A stretch of DNA of 64,000 nt from Sphingomonas yunnanensis (lineage in GTDB: Bacteria > Pseudomonadota > Alphaproteobacteria > Sphingomonadales > Sphingomonadaceae), in assembly GCF_019898765.1 (NCBI RefSeq), contig NZ_JAIOKB010000005.1, positions 62,001 to 126,000 of the forward strand. The letters are read 5' to 3'. Position numbers and translations under genes: made by a program. The notes beneath the pieces are model-generated. The model saw only the letters and a program-made list of their open reading frames with translations. It searched no databases and was not told the DNA's origin. This document shows, in pieces, positions 43,207 to 51,000 of this stretch (the stretch's first letter is position 1; each line of letters starts with the position of its first letter).

Positions 43207-44526
43207 TCAGATCCTGAAAGTCAAGCTGGTCAGCGCGCGGAACTCGTTGATCTCGGGGCCGCGCTGCGTGCCGCTGCTGAGTCGTGAGCGATAGTTCGTG
43301 TCGAGCCCAAGCAACCAGCGGCGATTGAGCGTGTAGTTGAAGCCGCCGCCCACGCCAAAACCATGATCGCGGCGATCGTAGCGCTTGAATTGCCCCTCGA
43401 AATACTCCGCGCCCACGTAGGGCACGAGGTTACGCAGGAGTTCGTGGTTCACGCGAACGCCGACGCGGCTCGCGATGTAGCCCGGAGAGCCGCGTACCGC
43501 GGCCTCCTCGAGCTGTCGCGAGGCCACCGCGGAGATCGTCGTGATCGGCGACAAGTAATAATCGGCGCGCAGGTCGACCGACAAATCGCCGACCGACGAG
43601 AAGGCCGGGCTGTCGTAACTGCGGTGAAAATAACCGACCGCGCCAGCGATCCGGACCAAGCTCGTCACATCGGCGATGGCACCGACGCTCAGCCGCCATT
43701 CGCCGCTGGTGCGATCGTCTAGGGGGTTGGTGGTGACATAGTCGGTCTTGCGGTAGGTCGCTTGCGCGAACACCGAATTGTCGGCGCTCAGCTGATATTC
43801 GCTCCGCACCGTGCCGCGGTACACCGACCGGTCGCGAAAGGAGAGGTCCAGTCGCGTGTTGTTCGTGGTGATCGTGTCGCTGTAGCGGAAGCTATTGAAA
43901 TCCGTGCTGAAGGTCCAGCGCAGTCGATTGGTCACGACGGCCGCCCGCAGCATGCCCCGCGCCTGATCCACCGCCACGGTGCCGCCGCCGTTGATCGGGA
44001 AGTTGGCCTCCTGCTGATCCTCGTAGGTTCGGCGGTAGGACGCGGACCCGTTGATCACGCTGCGGCCGACAACGTCAAGCCGACCGTCGACCTGAGCGAG
44101 GAAGGCATCCTCGTTCTTGGCCGGAGTCCATCGGTAACGCGCACCATCGTAGTTGAACACGCCGGACAACGCGTGGCGCCCCCAGTCGCTCGCCACGGTC
44201 ACCTGCGGCCGCAGCGTCGCGAAGGCGTCGGATCGCGGGTTGGTTTCGGCGCCGATGACGTTCGTCGTGAGCCCGATCCCTGCGGAGATCTCCGGGAAGA
44301 CGCGGAACCCGCCGAGCGGCAGACCCTGCGGTGCCAGTTCCGGTTTAGGACGATCGAGGACCCCCTGATTGCGTCCTGTCGCGGTCGACAGCGGGATCTC
44401 CGAGTCGAGCAGGGGCCCGTAGACCTGGGCCGACGCTGCGAGCGGCGAGACCGAGGCGCATAGCATCACGGCGACCAAGCCGAGGCGCCGCTGCGCCAAC
44501 GCCGAGCGCAGATGAAGCCTGCACAT
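43207..44526 (-). CDS. Outer-membrane beta-barrel protein of the polysaccharide locus
   Basis: A 439-residue protein with an N-terminal signal sequence (LGLVAVMLCASVSPLAASAQ, about residues 14-33). Many alternating amphipathic strands follow, ending in Phe-Arg-Ile (ALTSLTFRI), as outer-membrane barrels do. It resembles the outer-membrane beta-barrel (BBP2/GelF-like) proteins of sphingan loci. Its ATG overlaps the last base of the Wza-like gene, so export protein and barrel are co-expressed. A role in polymer passage or retention is inferred. Confidence 0.82.
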   Translation of the reverse strand: MCRLHLRSALAQRRLGLVAVMLCASVSPLAASAQVYGPLLDSEIPLSTATGRNQGVLDRPKPELAPQGLPLGGFRVFPEISAGIGLTTNVIGAETNPRSDAFATLRPQVTVASDWGRHALSGVFNYDGARYRWTPAKNEDAFLAQVDGRLDVVGRSVINGSASYRRTYEDQQEANFPINGGGTVAVDQARGMLRAAVVTNRLRWTFSTDFNSFRYSDTITTNNTRLDLSFRDRSVYRGTVRSEYQLSADNSVFAQATYRKTDYVTTNPLDDRTSGEWRLSVGAIADVTSLVRIAGAVGYFHRSYDSPAFSSVGDLSVDLRADYYLSPITTISAVASRQLEEAAVRGSPGYIASRVGVRVNHELLRNLVPYVGAEYFEGQFKRYDRRDHGFGVGGGFNYTLNRRWLLGLDTNYRSRLSSGTQRGPEINEFRALTSLTFRI

Positions 44527-45083
44527 CAGAAGTAGCGCTCGCCGACTCGTATCGTATCCCCCGGTTGGATCAGAAGGTCGTTCGTGACCTGCACGCGATA
44601 CTCGCGCGGGTCACCTTCCCGCTTCACGAAGACCTCGCCCTTCTTCGCGCGATAGGTGAAGCCGCCAGCCCGGGCTACCGCGGAGAGAACGGTCATGCCC
44701 TGCGCATATTCATACTGACCGGGCGAGTTCACCTCGCCCAAGATGTAGAAGGGACGGTAGGCGACGATCGTCACCGCCACACTGGGATTTTGCACGAACC
44801 CGTCCGCCAGCCGGGTCCGGATATCTTCCGAGACCTGCGCTGCCGTGCGTCCCGCCGCCGCGACACGGCCGATCAGCGGCAGCGTGACCGACCCGTCGGG
44901 GCCGACCAGTTGCTCGCCGGTCAGCTCCTGCTCGCCGTAGACGGCGATCTGCAGCTTGTCGCCAGATCCCAGCCGATAGGGTGCCGTCCCGCTCGTGGCG
45001 GGGGTCGGAGTCGCTGCGGTCTGCGCCGTCGCGACGGCGGGTAGCAGCAGGATCAAGCCGAATGTGGCTAGCGTACGCACCAA
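44526..45083 (-). CDS. Wza-like polysaccharide export protein
   Basis: A 185-residue periplasmic/outer-membrane protein. Signal peptide MVRTLATFGLILLLPAVATA; then the Poly_export domain (YRLGSGDKLQIAVYGEQELT, VGPDGSVTLPLIGRVAAAGR) and a SLBB-type domain (RPFYILGEVNSPGQYEYAQG, TVLSAVARAGGFTYRAKKGE). It lacks the lipobox Cys and the C-terminal barrel helix of E. coli Wza and is the short type (GelD-like). It is the first gene of the leftward wza-barrel-wzc operon. Confidence 0.92.
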   Translation of the reverse strand: MVRTLATFGLILLLPAVATAQTAATPTPATSGTAPYRLGSGDKLQIAVYGEQELTGEQLVGPDGSVTLPLIGRVAAAGRTAAQVSEDIRTRLADGFVQNPSVAVTIVAYRPFYILGEVNSPGQYEYAQGMTVLSAVARAGGFTYRAKKGEVFVKREGDPREYRVQVTNDLLIQPGDTIRVGERYF

Positions 45084-45145
45084 CTAAGCTCCCTGGTAAA
45101 GGAGTGGTTTTCCTATCAGTAGCGCCGCTGCTCCGTCAACATGGT

Positions 45146-45162
45146 GCAGTGCAGCACACTGC
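45146..45162. promoter_or_regulatory. Inverted repeat in the wza / GT2 divergent region
   Basis: GCAGTG-CAGCA-CACTGC, a perfect 6-bp inverted repeat centred at 45,154, 63 bases upstream of the wza ATG and 129 bases before the GT2 start. The surrounding 207 bases (45,084-45,290) are AT-richer than the genes and should hold both promoters. The repeat could be an operator; no regulator family can be named. Confidence 0.45.
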
Positions 45163-45290
45163 TCGGAATCGGACACTTCTTCGATCTATTTTTGTTTGCA
45201 TAACTGAGCCTCTCCCAGGAATATGGAGAGTAGGCCAACCCGGACCGTTGATCGAGGCGACCCCAAATTATCACAGCCAGCCTCTTTGCG

Positions 45291-46472
45291 GTGATCGGTA
45301 CGGTCGTGTTGCTGATGTGCGCTATTCACCCGCTTCTGAGCTACCCGCTCAGCCTGCGTGCGTTCGTTCGACCGCGCCCGCTGATGATCGATCAGGCGTC
45401 GAGGCGGCCCAGTCTCGCGATCTGTATGAGCGCATATAATGAAGAGTCGGTGATCGCGGCGAAGGTCGAGCGTTTGCTCGAGATCGCCGCCGCTTACGGA
45501 CCCGCCACGATACACGTCTACGCCGATGCGCCGGCGGACGGAACGGTCGCGATCCTCAACCGCTACGCCGACCGGATCGACCTCGTCGTCGGCGCGGAGC
45601 GTGCCGGCAAGACCGCCGGGATGAACCTCCTCGTGAACCGCAGCCGCAGCGACTATCTGTTGTTCACCGACGCGAACGTGGAAAGCGATGCGAACGCCGC
45701 GATCGAGCTTGCTGCTGCGCTGCGCGACCCGAGCGTCGGCTGCGCCAGTGCCAAGCTGATCTACTCCAATTCGAGTGAAACGGCGACCAGCTCGCTGGGT
45801 TCGATCTATTGGCGCACGGAGGAGTGGATCAAGCGCATCGAGAGCGATCGCATGGGCCTGATCGGGTGCGACGGGGCGATGTTCCTGATGCGACGCTCGC
45901 TTCACGTGCCGCCCCCCCCGCACCTCATCGACGACCTGTACCTCAGCCTGAGCATCCTCGTCGCCGGGTCGCGGATCGTCTCGCTCGACCACGTCTTGGT
46001 ATACGAGCGCAGCGCCACGGGCGCGACGGAGGAGAAGCGGCGCAAGCAGCGGATCGCCTGTCAGGCGCTGAACGTCCATCGTGCCATGTGGCCGAGGCTG
46101 CGGCGCATGCCGCTCGTGCTGCTCTACGGCTATGTGTCGCATCGCCTGATGAAGTGGCTTATGCCCTTTTTCCTCGCGGGCGCCGCGCTGTGCGCGTTGC
46201 TGGCGGTCGGCTTTGCCTTGGGTGCGGCGGTCGCGGGAGCGCTCGCCGCCGCCGTGGGCGTCATGTTGGTGCTGGGCGAGGTGACGCGCCTCCGCCCCTT
46301 CTCGCTGCTCTCTTCGGCGGCGCTGAGCCTGACCGGGGTGGCGACCGGATTCCTCGAGTCGATCTTCTTCAATGAAACCTACGCCACGTGGGACCCGGCC
46401 TATTCCGTGCGCGACACGCCGCCTGCCGCGGCGGCGCCGGGGCACGTGCTGGCAGAACGGGAGCGCGGCTGA
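45291..46472 (+). CDS. Membrane glycosyltransferase family 2
   Basis: A 393-residue protein. An N-terminal helix (VIGTVVLLMCAIHPLLSYPL) precedes the GT2 catalytic domain: LAICMSAYNEESVIAAKVER, HVYADAPADGTV, LLFTDANVESDANAAIELAA, with IDDLYLSL as the (E/D)D acid motif. Three or four C-terminal helices follow. The D-A-P-A-D replaces the usual D-x-S-x-D motif. The start is GTG 45,291; no ATG exists before the in-frame stop at 45,249. It is divergent from wza. Confidence 0.85.
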   Translation: MIGTVVLLMCAIHPLLSYPLSLRAFVRPRPLMIDQASRRPSLAICMSAYNEESVIAAKVERLLEIAAAYGPATIHVYADAPADGTVAILNRYADRIDLVVGAERAGKTAGMNLLVNRSRSDYLLFTDANVESDANAAIELAAALRDPSVGCASAKLIYSNSSETATSSLGSIYWRTEEWIKRIESDRMGLIGCDGAMFLMRRSLHVPPPPHLIDDLYLSLSILVAGSRIVSLDHVLVYERSATGATEEKRRKQRIACQALNVHRAMWPRLRRMPLVLLYGYVSHRLMKWLMPFFLAGAALCALLAVGFALGAAVAGALAAAVGVMLVLGEVTRLRPFSLLSSAALSLTGVATGFLESIFFNETYATWDPAYSVRDTPPAAAAPGHVLAERERG

Positions 46473-46536
46473 GCCGATCACGCCCGCGAGCACGATCGCG
46501 TCTTGCTGCGGTGCGGCAATTTATGGTGAGGGCTGA

Positions 46537-47718
46537 ATGACTCGGGCGAGTCGCTGTGATAGGCCCGCGCGTATGAGCAACCTTGATGCCGCGATCCCGT
46601 CGCCCGCGCCAACGCCGAAAGGCAAGCGTGTCAACCGGCTCGGCTACATCGACACGATCCGCGGGCTCGCCGCGCTGGTGGTCATCTATTTCCACATGGC
46701 GCGCTACTTCGTCGAGAACGGACTGAGCACCGTCGGGATCGAGCATGCCGCTTTCATCGCTGGCGCCTACATGATCGATTTCGGCAAGGCCGGCGTCGCG
46801 TTGTTCTTCATCGTGTCCGGCTTCGTCGTGCCGTTCTCCCTGTTGCGGGGCAAGCGCTACCCGGTGCGGGACTTTTGCATCAGCCGGTTCTTCCGCCTGT
46901 ACCCAGCGTATTGGCTGTCGATACCCTTCGGCATCTACTTCTTCTTCGTCGTGCCTGGCGCGCCGTTCGGTCTGGTGCAGCTGCTCGCCAACCTGACCAT
47001 GCTCCAGCAGTTCGTCGGTCAGCCGAACGCGATCGGCGTGTATTGGACGCTGCAGATCGAGCTCGTCTTCTACGCCCTGTGCGTCGCCCTCTACCGGCTC
47101 GGGAAGCTCCGGGACGTCCGGTTTCTGTTCGTCACTGCCGTGACGATGATGGCGATCGGGCTCGGCGCGGCGGTGCTCCGCGGGCTCACCGGCAAGGGCC
47201 TTCCGATCGCGCTCCTGCTCGCGCTCACGCTGATGCTGTTCGGCATGCTGTGGCGCTTCTGGCTGGTGGAGGGTGACGAGGCGTCGCGTCGCCATGCGAA
47301 GTGGCTGGCGGTCCTGTTCATCATCGCAGTGCCGGTGATCAGCTACCTCGGTTATGGCGTCGAGGGCGCTTGGTACCGGTATACGGCGAGCTACTATGTC
47401 GCCTTGGCGGTGTTCCTGCTGATGACCACGCGCTGGCGGGTGAGCGGCGCCGTTTTCCAGTATCTCGGCCGTGTCAGCTACTCGGTCTATCTGTTCGCGC
47501 CGGTCGTGCAGGACGTCGTGGTGCGGGCGCTTCCGCCCGCTGCACATCGGGCGATCAGTCCACACCTCTACGTGGTCGCCATCATGCTCGCCTCGGTCGC
47601 CGTGGCTTCGATCTGCTACGTTCTGATCGAGAAGCCCGCCATCGCCCTCGGCAAGCGCCTGAGCGCGCGGCTCGACCACGGCGAGCGCTTTCGCTCGCCG
47701 AGCTCCGAGGTGATCTGA
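46537..47718 (+). CDS. Acyltransferase family 3 membrane protein
   Basis: A 393-residue, ten-helix acyltransferase. It has GYIDTIRGLAALVVIYFHMA with the catalytic-type His after IY, then FFIVSGFVVPFSLLRGKRYP, FCISRFFRLYPAYWLSIPFG and GRVSYSVYLFAPVVQDVVV. These are the standard motifs of OafA-like O-acetylases. It probably decorates the polysaccharide with acetyl or another acyl group. ATG 46,537 has GTGAGGG upstream; ATG 46,573 is an alternative that removes 12 residues. Confidence 0.9.
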   Translation: MTRASRCDRPARMSNLDAAIPSPAPTPKGKRVNRLGYIDTIRGLAALVVIYFHMARYFVENGLSTVGIEHAAFIAGAYMIDFGKAGVALFFIVSGFVVPFSLLRGKRYPVRDFCISRFFRLYPAYWLSIPFGIYFFFVVPGAPFGLVQLLANLTMLQQFVGQPNAIGVYWTLQIELVFYALCVALYRLGKLRDVRFLFVTAVTMMAIGLGAAVLRGLTGKGLPIALLLALTLMLFGMLWRFWLVEGDEASRRHAKWLAVLFIIAVPVISYLGYGVEGAWYRYTASYYVALAVFLLMTTRWRVSGAVFQYLGRVSYSVYLFAPVVQDVVVRALPPAAHRAISPHLYVVAIMLASVAVASICYVLIEKPAIALGKRLSARLDHGERFRSPSSEVI

Positions 47719-47963
47719 GCCGTTCGGCACGGCGCCGCGGCGGGACCGTCCGGCACGACAGGGAAGCCGCCGATCCGGCCGGCCAGAACGCGCCGGTGGC
47801 AGAAGGATACACCGTGACGCTCACTTCGGCGCTCTGAGACAGCCGTTCGCCGAATAGCGACCGTTTCTTGCCGGACCGTACTTAATTTCCGCGTAACTAT
47901 GGGTATTAGGCTGAAAGGAAGGGGGATCCATCAAACAGGGCGGCAGTAGATCGGAGTAAGCTC

Positions 47964-48053
47964 ATGCCGCTTATCAATGTTCGCAGCGACGTTGCGCTGC
48001 TCTTCGTGAATCAGATGTTAACGAACGCTACCCCTCGCGGGGTGCGGTCGTGA
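47964..48053 (+). CDS. Possible 29-residue leader ORF overlapping the giant gene
   Basis: ATG 47,964 has a plausible ribosome binding site (GGAG, about 8 bases upstream). It encodes MPLINVRSDVALLFVNQM and ends in a TGA that overlaps the GTG start of the 1,681-residue protein (GTGA at 48,050-48,053). It could allow translational coupling. It is also possible that it is not translated. No relatives are recognised. Confidence 0.4.
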   Translation: MPLINVRSDVALLFVNQMLTNATPRGVRS

Positions 48054-51000
48054 GCGCGTCGGTCTATTCGTCGGCGAATGCCGGCTCAGCACTGGATCTG
48101 CTTGGCAGCTTCGGGATCAATTCGCACGCGTCCTTCGACTCGGTCGATGCCTACGACAACTCGGCGCTGATCATCCGCGCCCTCAACTACCTGAACATCA
48201 ACACGGTACGAGAGGGACTGAATCCGGACGGGCTGGCCGCGCAGGTGCTCTCGTCGATGGCCGACGCCGGCATCAAGTTCAATATTGTCACGCCAAGCAG
48301 CGTCGCCGCCGCCGGCGCCGGTGGAGTCCAGGCGCAGGTCGACCGCATCGCCGCCTTCGCGCAGGCGCATGCCGGCGCGGTGGTGTCGATCGAAGGGCAG
48401 AACGAGGTTAATCTCTACGGTACGAACCTGGGCGGCGATACCTCGCTGAGCGCCGCGGCGGACGTGCAGAAGCTGCTGTACACGGCCGTGAAGGCGAACG
48501 ATGTGCTGTCGCGCGTAGGCGTTCTTAACCTCTCAGTCGGCAACGACGATCCCGCCGCCTACGCGGCGATCGGCGATCTGTCGGCCTACAGCGACTATGC
48601 GAATGCGCACGTCTACACCGGTCCGGCAAGCGACATCGGCCAACGCTTCGCCAACAGCGTCGCACTGGCATCGTCCGCGTCGTCCGGCAAGCGCACGATC
48701 ATCACCGAGACCGGGCTGACGACGCTCGCGGGCTCCGGCCTCAGCGTGGACGAGCTCGCCCAGGCCAAGATGACGCTCTCCGAGTTGCTGCTCGGCTACA
48801 GCCAGGGTGCGGAAAAGACGTTCATCTACACGCTGTTCGACACCCCCGGTGCCGAGGCGCGCGCGACCAACAACTACTTCGGCCTGTTCAACGCCGACGG
48901 GACGCCGAAGCTGGCTGCTGCTGCGGTGCACAACCTGACCACGCTGATCGGAGCCGATCAAGGGCATGCGGTCTCCGGCACGTTCGCGGTGGACGGTCTG
49001 GGGGGTGACGGGCACACGCTCAACCTCGCAAAAGGCTCGGGCGCGATCGACCTGGTGCTGTGGCGCGACGTGCCGGCGTGGAACGCCGCGACCGGCACGG
49101 CGGCGACGATCGCGCCGCAGCAGGTGACGGTGAGCTTCAGCGACGTCCAGGCGAAGGTCTATGTCTATAGTCCCACCGACGGCGTGACGCCGATCGCGAC
49201 CTACACCAACGTGTCCTCGATCACTGTCGCGGTGGGTGACTCGCCGCTGATCGTCGAACTCGGCTCGGACCAGCCATTCACCGAGGCCGCGCGTGTCGCG
49301 CCATCGACGGTGATGAGCTTCGGCGAGCGCGACTTCGTCGCGCAGATCGACGCGCTATCGCACATGACCGGCGTCAGCGCGGTGAAGCTGACCGGCGATC
49401 ATGTCCTTCAGGTCTCGTCGGCGGCAACGATGAAGGATCTGCTGGAGCATTACGCCGACGTGCTCGGCAAGATCGACGGCGGCTTCAGCTTCAAGATCGC
49501 CAACAGCGGGAAAGGTTGGCAGAGCGACACGCGCTACGACCAGGCGGGCGCACTGGTGTCCACCACCACGTCCGGTACCGGTGCGGACGGGGTGCGCAAA
49601 GAGCATCTCGTCAATGTCGACGGCTCTACCGCCGACACGTTCTGGAAAGATGGTCTCCTGCAGAAGGAGGTCACGCTCGCGGTCGACGGCACGCGTGGTC
49701 TGGTGCTCTACGGCGCGACCGGTAACATGCTCTCCTCGTCGCAGACCAGCGCCGACGGCACGGTGACCTACTCGAGCTACGATCAAGCGACGGGCGTGCT
49801 CACCAGCAAGGTCATCACCCACGCCGACAAGAGCGGCGACATGTGGCACTTCGGTATCATAGGGCAGAGCTACGCGTCGGACCATTACGTCTACGGCGCG
49901 GGTGGTGCCACGATCGCGATGACGCGTTATTTCGCCGATGGCGGCGTGCAATATGCCACCGAGACCAGGGCGGACCAGAGCACCGTCAGCGACACCTACG
50001 ACAACGCGGGCAACAAGCTGTTCGAGGTGGTGAAAGCGGCCGATGGGACGCGCACGACCACCACCTTCACCTATGACGCGGTCGGTCGCATGGCGGCGCG
50101 CACCGACGTCGCCGGGAACGGCGTCCAGACCTATTCCGCCTATGATGCCGCGAGCGGGACGCTGACGAGCAAGACCGTCATCAACGCCGACAAGAGCGGC
50201 GACATGTGGCATTTCGGGATCAAGGGCGAGAGCTATGCTTCAGACCACTACGTCTATGGCAAGGGCGGCGCGACCGCGGCGCTGACGCGCTACTTCGCGG
50301 ACGGCAAGGTGCAGTTCCGGTCCGAGACCAAGGCCGACGGCAGCACCGTCTCCGACACGTTCGACGCCAAGGGCAATAAGACGATCGGCCTGGTCAAGCT
50401 CGCCGACGGCACGCGCGTGACGAGCAACTTCAGCTACGATGCGGGGGGCCATCTCACCGCGCGCACCGACGTGGCGGCGAACGGGACGCAGACCTATTCC
50501 GCCTATGACGCGGCGAGCGGTGCGCTGAAGAGCAAGACGATCACCAACGCCGACAAGAGCGGCGACATGTGGCACTATGGCATCAAGGGCGAGAGCTACA
50601 CCTCGGACCATTATGTCTACGCCAAGGGCGGCGCCACGGTCGAGCTGACGCGCTACTACGCCGATGGCAAGGTTCAATATGCGAGCGAGACCCGCGCCGA
50701 CGGCAGCACGGTGACCGACATCTTCGACACCAAGGGCAACAAGCTGTCCGAGACGGTGAAGGCGGCCGACGGCACGCGCGTGACGAGCAACTTCAGCTAC
50801 GATGCGGGGGGCCATCTCACCGCGCGCACCGACGTGGCGGCGAACGGGACGCAGACCTATTCCGCCTATGACGCGGCGAGCGGTGCGCTGAAGAGCAAGA
50901 CGATCACCAACGCCGACAAGAGCGGCGACATGTGGCACTATGGCATCAAGGGCGAGAGCTACACCTCGGACCATTATGTCTACGCCAAGGGCGGCGCCAC

